64,000 nucleotides of DNA from Clostridium_S neuense (GTDB lineage Bacteria; Bacillota; Clostridia; Clostridiales; Clostridiaceae), in contig NZ_JBJIAA010000011.1 of the NCBI RefSeq assembly GCF_045310695.1, positions 124,001 through 188,000 on the forward strand, read 5' to 3'. Made by a program: the position numbers and the translations under genes. Positions 18,405-27,010 of this stretch are shown piece after piece (positions within the stretch are counted from its first letter, which is position 1; each line of letters begins with the position of its first letter). The notes under the pieces are model-generated. The model worked only from the letters and a program-made list of their open reading frames with translations. It made no database searches and was not told the DNA's origin.

Positions 18405-20234
18405 TTATCTTTTCTTTTTTAGTTTATAAACAAAAGCTAAAATTTCAGCAACAGCCTGATACATTTGAGCTGGTATAGCTTCATCAATATCAACTTCTGA
18501 AAATATAAGTCTAGCGAGAGGCTTATTTTCTACAATTGGAACATCATTATCACTTGCAATTTCTTTTATTTTAAGTGCTGTTCTATCTACACCCTTAGCA
18601 ACAACCACAGGTGCACCATCTACACCTTTTTCGTATTTTAGAGCCACTGCAATATGTGTAGGGTTAGTTATTACAACAGTAGCATCTGGAACCTTGTTCA
18701 TCATAGTTCTAGAAATAATCTCTCTCATTCTTTGCTTTCTTTTACCCTTTACTTCCGGATCTCCCTCATCTTGCTTAAATTCATCCTTTACTTCCTGTTT
18801 AGTCATCTTCATATCATTACTAAATTTATATTTTTGATATGCAAAATCAGCTATAGCAATTATAATCATTACCAAACTCATACGCCTAAATATATCAAGT
18901 ACATATGATAAATAAGCATGAGGAATATAATTTATAATTAAATTGTTTAATTGAAAAATATCACTGTAATTGCTCATGAAAAAGTTATACCCAACAAACC
19001 CAGCTATAGAAACTACAACTATGTCTTTAAAAAGTTCAACTATAGTTCTCATAGAAAACATTCTTTTAAATCCCGCAATTGGATTTATTTTTGATAAGCT
19101 TGGCTTTAAAGGTTCAGTAGTATGCATAAAACCCGTTTGAATTATACTTCCGGCAACACCGAAAATCATTATTGGCACTATAAATACTAAAACTACCTTT
19201 AAAAAATTTACAATCGAAAATGCCAGTACACTCTTCAAACCCAACTCAGTTAAGCTTGCTGTTATATAATTACTAAAAAAAGTGTACATCATATCTTTAA
19301 GATTCTGAAACGCCTTGTCACCAAATGCCGTCAATATTCCTGTAATAGCTATAAGCGTGATTGCAACTGTTACATCTTTACTTCTAGGAACCTGTCCTTT
19401 TTCTCTTGCTTTTCCAAGCTTTCTAGGTGTAGCCTTTTCCGTTTTATCCGAATCTGCAAATATAAATGCAGCTGGAATAAGCTTATAAAATCCTTTGTAA
19501 ATATCAGGCAATGCATTAAATGATGATACCATAAATTTTATCATAACTGGCAATGTCATAATAACACATATAAGTCCAATTAATATTTTAATTGGAATAC
19601 CTAAAATCATTACATTAAGCTGTGGAACTGTTCTAGACATAAGCCCTAAAACTAAATCCGCAATTAAAAGAACAAGTATAACTGGCAATGCTATCTTCAT
19701 ACCTATAATAAAAAATTGTGTAAAAACATCAAAGGAAACCATGACACTTTGTGAGTTCACTACAAACGTACCAAGCTTAACCGAATTAAAACTGTTAACT
19801 AACTCTTTTATAAGCATAGTATGTCCATCAATAGCAAAATATAGAACAACCGAAAACATATTAAACAGTCTTTCCATTAATGAAGCATTAGTTTGAGTCG
19901 AAGGATCATATGATGTCATCATAGAAAATCCTATCTGAAAATCAAGAAATTGACCTCCTATTCTTACACACATAAATGTTAGATTAGCAAAAAAACCAAG
20001 TATAATTCCTGTTATAACCTCACATATACACTGCCATGTATACAAAAGACCATTATTAAAAACTGTAGCATTTGATAAGTTTATGTATGGAATAACACAA
20101 AATGCAATTGCCATTGAAAGCATTACCTTTGCAATATTAGGAAAACTTTTAGGAAATATAACTTCAAGTGCAATAAAAAACGATAGTACTCTTAAAAATA
20201 CAAGAAATAACGAAGTAAAATAAACGATATTCAT
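18405..20234 (-). CDS. fliR-flhB: fused flagellar export proteins FliR-FlhB
   Basis: A single 609-residue chain contains a whole FliR (residues 1 to about 258, five to six membrane spans) followed without a stop by a whole FlhB (about 262-609). The FlhB half begins DKTEKATPRKLGKAREKGQ, has four membrane spans, and carries the autocleavage motif NPTH at about residues 524-527, which switches export from hook to filament substrates. The junction has no in-frame start signal of its own. Fusions of FliR and FlhB are known in some Clostridium species. It lies between fliQ and flhA. Confidence 0.95.
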   Translation of the reverse strand: MNIVYFTSLFLVFLRVLSFFIALEVIFPKSFPNIAKVMLSMAIAFCVIPYINLSNATVFNNGLLYTWQCICEVITGIILGFFANLTFMCVRIGGQFLDFQIGFSMMTSYDPSTQTNASLMERLFNMFSVVLYFAIDGHTMLIKELVNSFNSVKLGTFVVNSQSVMVSFDVFTQFFIIGMKIALPVILVLLIADLVLGLMSRTVPQLNVMILGIPIKILIGLICVIMTLPVMIKFMVSSFNALPDIYKGFYKLIPAAFIFADSDKTEKATPRKLGKAREKGQVPRSKDVTVAITLIAITGILTAFGDKAFQNLKDMMYTFFSNYITASLTELGLKSVLAFSIVNFLKVVLVFIVPIMIFGVAGSIIQTGFMHTTEPLKPSLSKINPIAGFKRMFSMRTIVELFKDIVVVSIAGFVGYNFFMSNYSDIFQLNNLIINYIPHAYLSYVLDIFRRMSLVMIIIAIADFAYQKYKFSNDMKMTKQEVKDEFKQDEGDPEVKGKRKQRMREIISRTMMNKVPDATVVITNPTHIAVALKYEKGVDGAPVVVAKGVDRTALKIKEIASDNDVPIVENKPLARLIFSEVDIDEAIPAQMYQAVAEILAFVYKLKKKR

Positions 20235-20246
20235 TATTTATCACAC

Positions 20247-20516
20247 CTAACTTGTTATATTAGAAATCATATCAAATACCCTATTCATAAATCCTGTCAT
20301 CATGTGAAGCATCCAACTTCCCGTCATGAATCCAACTAAAACTATTGCTAAAAGCTTAGGTAAAAATGTAAGAGTTTGCTCTTGAATTTGAGTAGTTGCT
20401 TGAAATATACTTATTATAAGACCTACTACTACAGATACTAAAAGTGCTGGTGCACAAATCATAAGACCTGTTGATACTGCATCTTTCATTACTGTTATTA
20501 TCATATTCTCTGTCAT
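20247..20516 (-). CDS. fliQ: flagellar export protein FliQ
   Basis: Small export-gate protein with two membrane spans (about residues 14-38 and 50-75). The ATG at 20514-20516 gives 89 residues, the standard FliQ length, starting MTENMIITVMKDAV, with GGAAGGTG upstream; a GTG at 20525 overlaps that site and is not preferred. Together with FliP and FliR it forms the export channel. It overlaps nothing but lies 5 bases after the fliP stop. Confidence 0.93.
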   Translation of the reverse strand: MTENMIITVMKDAVSTGLMICAPALLVSVVVGLIISIFQATTQIQEQTLTFLPKLLAIVLVGFMTGSWMLHMMTGFMNRVFDMISNITS

Positions 20517-20521
20517 ATATA

Positions 20522-21301
20522 TCACCTTCCAAAACTCAATACAAGAGATTTAACAACCATATACCATCCATCAACCATTACAAATAAAAGAAGCTTAAAT
20601 GGCATTGATACCATAGCCGGTGGCAGCATCATCATTCCCATTGACATTAAAATACTTGCAACCACAAGATCTATTATTAAAAAAGGTATGTACAATAAAA
20701 AGCCTATTGTAAATGCGGTTTTAAGTTCACTTATAATAAAAGCAGGAATAACTATATGCATAGGCATATTTTCTGTTGTATATTTACCTTTAGATTTATC
20801 TAATTCAATAAATAAATTTGAATCTTTTTTATATGTTTGTTTTTCCATGAACTGCCTAAGCGGCTTTTTTAATCGTGTATATGCTTCCTGCTGAGTTATC
20901 TGCTTATTTAAATAAGGCTGAATCGCATCTTTATTTATAGTATTATATGTAGGCATCATAATAAACATTGTGAGAAACAAAGCTAATCCTACAAGTACTT
21001 GGTTAGGTGGTGATTGCTGTGTACCCATAGCATTTCTTAAAAATCCAAGAACAACTATTATTCTAGTGAAACTTGTCATCATCACCGCTATAGATGGTAA
21101 CAACGTTAAAACAGTAAGTACGCCAAGAAGTTTTATGTCATCAACAAAATCAGTCGGATTGCTCGGACTATTATCAACAGACATATTAATTTTAGGTACA
21201 TTTAAAGTTTGTGAAGTTGTTGGTGCTGCATAAATTCTACTTCTGAAACAAAAAATACATATAAGAAACACCATTAGAAATATTACATTTTTCTTTTTCA
21301 T
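20522..21301 (-). CDS. fliP: flagellar export protein FliP
   Basis: Export-channel subunit of 259 residues with an N-terminal signal peptide (MKKKNVIFLMVFLICIFCF), a periplasm-side loop and four membrane segments. Family signatures LLTLLPSIAVMMTSFTRI and MMMLPPAMVSMPFKLLLF are both present. The ATG at 21299-21301 is preferred because AAGGAAG, inside the end of fliO, lies upstream; a longer frame from 21325 would run over fliO. Confidence 0.95.
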   Translation of the reverse strand: MKKKNVIFLMVFLICIFCFRSRIYAAPTTSQTLNVPKINMSVDNSPSNPTDFVDDIKLLGVLTVLTLLPSIAVMMTSFTRIIVVLGFLRNAMGTQQSPPNQVLVGLALFLTMFIMMPTYNTINKDAIQPYLNKQITQQEAYTRLKKPLRQFMEKQTYKKDSNLFIELDKSKGKYTTENMPMHIVIPAFIISELKTAFTIGFLLYIPFLIIDLVVASILMSMGMMMLPPAMVSMPFKLLLFVMVDGWYMVVKSLVLSFGR

Positions 21302-21303
21302 AG

Positions 21304-21660
21304 CTAATCTTCCTTTTTCATCCAAAGCTTATTCTTAACATCCTTAAAAAATTCACCAAAACTTTTATACTGCGGTATTTTTCTTACTTTTTCTAATGAG
21401 TACAATTCCTCATCACTAATTTCCATTAAAATTTCTGTTTTAGATGGTGTACTAGATATAACATATCCCTTTAAACCTATTTTAACAATTAAAAGACTGG
21501 CCTCTTTTGAAAGAGATGTTTTTTCTAATACCTTAATGTATTTTCCATTTTGCATATCTTGAAACTTACTACCACCATATTTTAAAGAAACATAAATTAA
21601 CAGTATAATTATTGGGAAAAAAATTATAAATTTTATTATCATATCTGCTGTACTTACCAT
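21304..21660 (-). CDS. fliO: flagellar biosynthesis protein FliO
   Basis: 118 residues with one N-terminal membrane span (about 8-25) and a cytosolic domain. The core segment IKVLEKTSLSKEASLLIVKIGLKGYV resembles the FliO/FliZ family, which stabilises FliP during assembly of the export channel. The position between fliL and fliP fits. The gene ends 2 bases before the fliP start codon. Confidence 0.82.
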   Translation of the reverse strand: MVSTADMIIKFIIFFPIIILLIYVSLKYGGSKFQDMQNGKYIKVLEKTSLSKEASLLIVKIGLKGYVISSTPSKTEILMEISDEELYSLEKVRKIPQYKSFGEFFKDVKNKLWMKKED

Positions 21661-21678
21661 ACAACACCATCCTAAGTA

Positions 21679-22227
21679 TTATTGAATAACTAAATTACTA
21701 AAGTATACATTTGAAACTCTTCCATTTTTTAAATGTGTATTAACTTTATTAAGAATCTCAGTTTCTATTTGTTCAAGCTTTTTCTGATCACTAAAATCCG
21801 CTGCCTTTTTACTTCTTAATACTCCTACTATTTCAGATCTCAATATTGGTGTTTTTATAGATGTTTTATCTTCTAACTCAGATTGGAGTTTTTTGTTAGT
21901 ATTAGGGTCATATCCTAATGCAACATCGGCTTTTATAAATTTTGCAGAATCCGTATCAGCTAAGTTAGTTGTAATATCTTCAAAACTGTATGTTTGCTCA
22001 TCTACATCTACTGTTGTAACCATACCACTACTTGTTTGCTGTACTGTATTTGTATTAGCAGTGGCAGTATTAGCACTATTTCCTTTATTTTGTTTTGAAA
22101 AGACCAAAAAGTAAAATGCTCCACCTGCAACCAATAGCAAAACTATTATTGCAATTAATAATATGGTTATTAACTTCGAGCCCTTTCCACCTTTTTTATC
22201 TTCATCTTTCTTTTTATCGTCAGCCAT
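21679..22227 (-). CDS. fliL: flagellar basal body-associated protein FliL
   Basis: 182 residues: a short charged cytosolic tail (DDKKKDEDKKGGKG), one membrane span (about 19-41) and an extracytoplasmic FliL domain with ITTNLADTDSAKFIKADVAL and a C-terminus ending VYFSNLVIQ. FliL surrounds stators and affects torque in studied species. A strong GGGGAAGG ribosome binding site precedes the ATG. In many Firmicutes motAB precede fliL and fliM follows; neither is here. Confidence 0.92.
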   Translation of the reverse strand: MADDKKKDEDKKGGKGSKLITILLIAIIVLLLVAGGAFYFLVFSKQNKGNSANTATANTNTVQQTSSGMVTTVDVDEQTYSFEDITTNLADTDSAKFIKADVALGYDPNTNKKLQSELEDKTSIKTPILRSEIVGVLRSKKAADFSDQKKLEQIETEILNKVNTHLKNGRVSNVYFSNLVIQ

Positions 22228-22284
22228 CTCTATACCTTCCCCTCTATATCATAAATATCAATATATATAAATAAAGAAAAGCGT

Positions 22285-22479
22285 TTATTTAAAAGTTCCC
22301 TTTAATATTTGCCTTTTAAACATTATCACTTTATCTATAACTTCATCAACCGTTTCTTGCACAATATATTTATTCCCATTAACAAGTGTTATTACTGTTT
22401 CCGGTACTTCATCAATTTTTTCTATTTGGCTATCATTAATAACAAAACTTTTTCCATTCATTCCATTAAGCTTTATCAT
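22285..22479 (-). CDS. flbD: flagellar FlbD family protein
   Basis: 64 residues, starting MIKLNGMNGKSFVIND and containing DEVPETVITLVNGNKYIV, which match the small FlbD (YlzI) family encoded between flgE and fliL in Firmicutes. Its function is poorly known. AAAGGGGGAAGG lies just before the ATG. It is separated from flgE by a long hairpin at 22515-22557. Confidence 0.88.
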   Translation of the reverse strand: MIKLNGMNGKSFVINDSQIEKIDEVPETVITLVNGNKYIVQETVDEVIDKVIMFKRQILKGTFK

Positions 22480-22514
22480 AACCTTCCCCCTTTAATAATT
22501 ACTTACTGATTCTA

Positions 22515-22557
22515 ATAATTTGCAATATATAGTTTTGCTCTATATATTGCAAATTAT
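22515..22557. other. 18-bp perfect hairpin between flgE and flbD
   Basis: Bases 22515-22532 are perfectly complementary to 22540-22557 with a 7-base loop. The stem lies 15 bases after the flgE stop and about 35 bases before flbD. No long T run follows on the minus strand, so it is not a classic terminator; it may stabilise or process the mRNA or partly attenuate transcription. Confidence 0.7.
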
Positions 22558-22572
22558 CAACTTAAAAACAAA

Positions 22573-23841
22573 TTATTTTACAAGATTAACCAATGTCTGT
22601 AAAATCTCATCACCAGTGCTTATAACTTTTGAACTAGCTTGGAACCCTCTTGTAGCAATTATCATATTAGTAAATTCTTTGGCAAGATCAACATTTGACT
22701 CTTCAAGGCATCCGCCCTTTATATCGGAAAATCCAGCGGAATTATCTTTACTTTTTATAGAATTTTTATATGCAGCTTCATTTGCATTTTTACTCTGAGG
22801 ATCTTTTGCCGCACCATATCTTATAATCGCTTCGCCTGAATTTGCAGAAACATCAAGCAAATTTGAGCCTGATTTAGTAAGTCCTTCAGGATTTTTAAAA
22901 GTAGCCATAGCTATCTGCCCAAGAGCAGCAGTAGTATTATCATCTAAACTTGCTGTTATTGTTCCGTCTGTTCCTACGGAAAAATTCTTCACCTTTACAC
23001 TTTTAACATAAACCTTACCATCAGTACCTTTGTAGAACTTTCTAACGGAATCTGGGATTTTTAATGAATGGAGATTACTACTATCTGCTCTTAAATCATT
23101 ATCATCATAATTTACAAAGGCAACATCACCTTCTGCAATATAAGAGGACGCTGCTCCTGTCGTAGCTGCAGATGCTCTTCCAATAACAAGAGAATTTGCT
23201 TGATCTATACTAGTTATATTTTCACCTGACTCCTCAATAACTGAAGATCCTGCACCAATATTTGCAGTGCTTTCTCCTTGAGCTCTTGATATACTAACTG
23301 CATCTGCATAATCATTAGCACCTGAGGCAATTTGGTTTCTTCCCATCATTGAATATCCGAGAACTCTATGTCCATCTGAAGTAAGAAGATTACCCTCCGA
23401 ATCAAGCTGAAAGCTACCATCTCTTGTGTATGAAATTGCAACTCCTGTTGGCACTGTAGTAATAGAGTGATTATTTGAATCTACCTTAACACAGTCCTGT
23501 TCACTAAACATAGTTGGACCAGTCGCAACTATAAAATACTGACCTTCACCATCAATAGCACAATCGAGATTTCTACCCGTTGGATTTAATGATCCCTTTT
23601 GAATATTTGTAGAAATACTTGAAACCTGTGTACCAAGAGTAATCTGCTTAGCATTGGTACCACCTAAATTTTTACTTGATCCTGTAGCGTCGCTAATAGT
23701 TTCACTAAAACTGTCCGAATTATTAACAGATTCTGATTTATAAGCAACGGTACTGGAGTTTGCAATATTACCACTTGTTACATCTAATTTTGTTTGATTT
23801 GTATTCATACCACTAATACCAGCATTAAATGCTCTTAACAT
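22573..23841 (-). CDS. flgE: flagellar hook protein FlgE
   Basis: Hook protein, 422 residues, exported and polymerised outside the cell. The N-terminal motif (LDVTSGNIANSSTVAYKSE, about 20-38) and C-terminal motif (VDLAKEFTNMIIATRGFQASSK) define the rod/hook/HAP family; the length and the middle FlgE domain with RDGSFQLDSEGNL fit FlgE. The ATG at 23839-23841 lies 7 bases after GGAGG. The gene is preceded by the TIGR02530-type gene and flgD, the hook cap. Confidence 0.93.
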   Translation of the reverse strand: MLRAFNAGISGMNTNQTKLDVTSGNIANSSTVAYKSESVNNSDSFSETISDATGSSKNLGGTNAKQITLGTQVSSISTNIQKGSLNPTGRNLDCAIDGEGQYFIVATGPTMFSEQDCVKVDSNNHSITTVPTGVAISYTRDGSFQLDSEGNLLTSDGHRVLGYSMMGRNQIASGANDYADAVSISRAQGESTANIGAGSSVIEESGENITSIDQANSLVIGRASAATTGAASSYIAEGDVAFVNYDDNDLRADSSNLHSLKIPDSVRKFYKGTDGKVYVKSVKVKNFSVGTDGTITASLDDNTTAALGQIAMATFKNPEGLTKSGSNLLDVSANSGEAIIRYGAAKDPQSKNANEAAYKNSIKSKDNSAGFSDIKGGCLEESNVDLAKEFTNMIIATRGFQASSKVISTGDEILQTLVNLVK

Positions 23842-23947
23842 AAAAATACCTCCCATTTATCTCTTTAATTTATTTACTGCTTCCATCAATCCACAGCATA
23901 AGCTTCCTTATTTAAATTCATAAATTATGAATTACATTTAGGTCCAG

Positions 23948-24340
23948 CTATAATAAAACTACACTATCTATATTTGTAAATACATTTTCTTTTCTACTAT
24001 CTTTATCTATCGCGGTTATTATCGTTCTACTTTTTATGCTTGCAATAAGTGCCACATCTTTATATAGTATAAGACAATCCTTAGCGCCTTTTTCATCTGC
24101 ATCATTTATTCCCTGATTTATTTTTTTCATATCTGCTTCGTTTAGCTCAATGTTTCTTGATTTAATCCTTTCAGCCGCATGTTTAGAAATATTAAAACCT
24201 GTACACGTATTTAAATTATCATCTAATATTTTTTCAAAAGTTGTATTCGTTTTTGCAGAATTATATTTTATATGCTTATTCGAACCACTAGAAATACTTT
24301 CTACAGGAAATAATTCTCCATTAATCACCCTATATCTCAT
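23948..24340 (-). CDS. flagellar operon protein of the TIGR02530 type
   Basis: 130 residues, soluble. The segment FNISKHAAERIKSRNIELNEAD and DCLILYKDVALIASIKSRTIITAID match a conserved small protein that Firmicutes encode between flgD and flgE (family TIGR02530, function not established). No membrane span or signal is seen. A role with hook or hook-cap assembly is inferred only from position. Confidence 0.8.
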   Translation of the reverse strand: MRYRVINGELFPVESISSGSNKHIKYNSAKTNTTFEKILDDNLNTCTGFNISKHAAERIKSRNIELNEADMKKINQGINDADEKGAKDCLILYKDVALIASIKSRTIITAIDKDSRKENVFTNIDSVVLL

Positions 24341-24375
24341 AAGCTATCACCTATCAATACTATAAAATTGTCATT

Positions 24376-25038
24376 TTAAGTTGTACTTGATGCATTACTT
24401 ACTGCTGCTTTTTCTGTATCTTTAACATCAGAATCTCCAATTACACTAGCAACTTCTGAATAATCAAATGGCATAACTTTATTAACTTTAACATCTTCAT
24501 ATACAGGTTTACCAGTCTTCGGATCAGTAACTGGATTTCCATTAGAATCAGTTTTCTGCACCTGTTTGGTAACATATACAATTTTTCCATCCTTAACTAC
24601 AGGTTTACCATTGCTATCAAGCTGTTCTTGATATATAGGCTTACCATCTTGATCAATCAAACTTATATAAACTTGCACATTATCACCATTTCTTGTAACC
24701 TTTTCTACTGTACCTCTGTAAATATTTCCATTACTATCTACCGAATTCATAGTTACAGCTTTTCCTACAAGTGAAGAAGCACCATTAAACGTCATTGTTC
24801 TATTCAAATTAAGCATTTGTTCAACACTAGAAAATTGAGCCATCTGAGATATAAATGCAGTTGGATCTTGATTACTATCAGGACTTTGATTTGCCATCTC
24901 AGCCGTTAGTATTCTTACAAAAGCATCTTGGTCCAATTTATTAGCTGGCTTTCTACTCGTAGTATTTGTAGTGCTCTGTTTTATCTTATTTGTATCAACA
25001 TTATTTAAATCATTAAATGGATTCACACTATTCGACAT
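24376..25038 (-). CDS. flgD: flagellar hook assembly cap protein FlgD
   Basis: Hook cap scaffold. The N-terminal FlgD motif LDQDAFVRILTAEMANQSP and FISQMAQFSSVEQMLNLN (about residues 36-85) are clear. The 220-residue length includes a hydrophilic tail with repeated lysine/aspartate/glycine phrases (about 125-180), which replaces the usual folded FlgD C-terminal domain. It lies between fliK and the TIGR02530-type gene. Confidence 0.92.
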   Translation of the reverse strand: MSNSVNPFNDLNNVDTNKIKQSTTNTTSRKPANKLDQDAFVRILTAEMANQSPDSNQDPTAFISQMAQFSSVEQMLNLNRTMTFNGASSLVGKAVTMNSVDSNGNIYRGTVEKVTRNGDNVQVYISLIDQDGKPIYQEQLDSNGKPVVKDGKIVYVTKQVQKTDSNGNPVTDPKTGKPVYEDVKVNKVMPFDYSEVASVIGDSDVKDTEKAAVSNASSTT

Positions 25039-25050
25039 AATCCTTCCTCC

Positions 25051-26547
25051 TTAAGCTAGCATATTTACTTTTCCTTCATCAACTCTTGCACCTTCAGATT
25101 TATTTTCTACTTCTACATTTTTTTCTTTACCACTGCTATTCTTATCTCGTTCTCCTTGATTATTTTGCCTATTTTCACTGCTTCCTTGACCTGAAAAATA
25201 AGTAGTATCATTATATATATTTACAGAAAACGCCTGAATTTTTATATTTTGATTATTCAAACTATTGTTAATATCTCCAAGACTTGATTGTAAAAGATTA
25301 TACGTTTCTTTGTTTTGAGCCGAAATGCTAGCTTTCATAACATTGCTTTCCATCGAAAGTCTTATCACAACCTCACCAAGTTCTTTAGGATTTATTTTTA
25401 CTGTAAGTTCTTTAATATTATTATCCTGCATATACTTTACCGATTTAACAATATCAGCTGCAAAATTATTTTTATTTATTACTTGAAGATCTCCTTTTAC
25501 AGCTTGAATATTTGCATTTGCATTTGTACTTGAAAATTGATTTATAAATGTAGTTACCTTTGAAATTTTGCTATCACTACTACTTTCATCCTGTGATAAT
25601 AATTTCTTTAGAAAATCATCACTTTTTTCATCACTATCATCGCTTTTTTGAAAACTTTTATTATCCTTGGAAGATGTACTACTATCGTCACTAACATTAG
25701 GCTTATTTTGCAAGTTTTCTTTTAAAACATCATCTTTAACATTCTTAATAATACTGCTTGAATCATTACTTTTAATTTCTTTTTCACTTTTATCCTCTGT
25801 ATTAGAGTTTACATTAGCTTTACTAACATCATTAGATAGCTTTGTTAAATTAGAAGTGTTATTGCCCTCTTTCAACTTTGACTCTAAAACATCGATTATA
25901 TTGTCTATTAATTTACTGTGCTCATTTTTTGCTGATTGATCATTTACGCCATTTGCTGATTGAGCATCTATGCTAGAGGTTAAAAGTTTTACAAATTTGT
26001 CATTACCACTTTTATTGAATATATCCTGAAGTTTAGTTGCAAGATTAATTATAACCTTCTGAAAGTCCTCTGGAACCTTCAATTTATCAAGTTGAGTCTT
26101 TAATTTAGAAATATCAAATGACCCATTACTAAAGCAGCCTAACATAGTAGAAAGTATTGATTGCAAGTAATCATTAGTTTCATCACTAGTTTTATCGTCG
26201 GTAACCTCATTAGGATATATTTTACTTTTACCTTCATCACTGTTAATCTTACTCTTCAAATCAGAATTTACAGCATTTCCATTTTTGTCATTTTCATCTT
26301 TAATATCATTGCTTTTAGTATCTTGATCTTTAATATTTTCATTTGAAGCATTGGCATCAGAACTAACCTTATCTTGACTATCAGTACTTACATTTGTTGT
26401 TGCAGTATTATTAAAACTTTTCTTCAAACAACTATCAAAAGAATTAGACTTATTTGTGCTCATAGTTGAATTCTTTGAATCGTAACTCTTTATATCTGTT
26501 TGCCCACCAGCTAAATTAAAGATATTTAAAGTATCAACGCTCTTCAT
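25051..26547 (-). CDS. fliK: flagellar hook-length control protein FliK
   Basis: 498 residues. The first 340 residues are low-complexity, rich in Ser, Asp, Asn and Lys, as expected for the extended molecular ruler. The C-terminal Flg_hook domain is visible as LTVKINPKELGEVVIRLSME and NLLQSSLGDINNSLNNQNI (about 385-450). FliK measures hook length and triggers the FlhB specificity switch. The ATG at 26545-26547 follows AAAGGAGGTGAG, which overlaps the end of fliJ. Confidence 0.9.
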   Translation of the reverse strand: MKSVDTLNIFNLAGGQTDIKSYDSKNSTMSTNKSNSFDSCLKKSFNNTATTNVSTDSQDKVSSDANASNENIKDQDTKSNDIKDENDKNGNAVNSDLKSKINSDEGKSKIYPNEVTDDKTSDETNDYLQSILSTMLGCFSNGSFDISKLKTQLDKLKVPEDFQKVIINLATKLQDIFNKSGNDKFVKLLTSSIDAQSANGVNDQSAKNEHSKLIDNIIDVLESKLKEGNNTSNLTKLSNDVSKANVNSNTEDKSEKEIKSNDSSSIIKNVKDDVLKENLQNKPNVSDDSSTSSKDNKSFQKSDDSDEKSDDFLKKLLSQDESSSDSKISKVTTFINQFSSTNANANIQAVKGDLQVINKNNFAADIVKSVKYMQDNNIKELTVKINPKELGEVVIRLSMESNVMKASISAQNKETYNLLQSSLGDINNSLNNQNIKIQAFSVNIYNDTTYFSGQGSSENRQNNQGERDKNSSGKEKNVEVENKSEGARVDEGKVNMLA

Positions 26548-26551
26548 TTTC

Positions 26552-26989
26552 TCACCTCCTTTCAAGTTTTCTTATATATCCATATAAAGCAAGTTCGTCA
26601 TTAAATCTTTGTTCAACCAATTTTGTTTCTAGTTCAAAATTCATTTTTTGTTTCTCCTTCAAGGTTTCAACGGTCTTTCTCTCAATTTGCTTTTCTACAA
26701 GCTCTTTCCTTTTTTTTTCGAGATTTTCACTTTTCGTATTGAGCTCAATATTTGCTTCATCTATACAAGAGGTTAAAGCATTAAGATAATTATGAGTAAT
26801 TTTTTGTTCAATAACAGTCCCAAACATCCTTGCTTCACTGTATTTTTTGTAATTATCCTTTAATGAAGCCAGCTTTTCTTCTGCTTTTAATTTTTCTTCT
26901 TGAGCCTTTTTAAACACAATTTTGCTTTGTTCTTCCTTTTGAAATTTCAAATCTAAAAGCTTTTGAAGCCTAAAATTAAATTTACCCAT
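26552..26989 (-). CDS. fliJ: flagellar export chaperone FliJ
   Basis: 145 residues predicted almost wholly as a two-helix coiled coil, very rich in Glu, Lys and Gln. It begins MGKFNFRLQKLLDLKFQKEE, the typical FliJ start. FliJ is the central stalk of the FliI ATPase ring. It sits between fliI and fliK as usual; sequence conservation in this family is low, so synteny is a main support. Confidence 0.88.
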   Translation of the reverse strand: MGKFNFRLQKLLDLKFQKEEQSKIVFKKAQEEKLKAEEKLASLKDNYKKYSEARMFGTVIEQKITHNYLNALTSCIDEANIELNTKSENLEKKRKELVEKQIERKTVETLKEKQKMNFELETKLVEQRFNDELALYGYIRKLERR

Positions 26990-27010
26990 AACTATCCTCT
27001 TTTCATAAGA

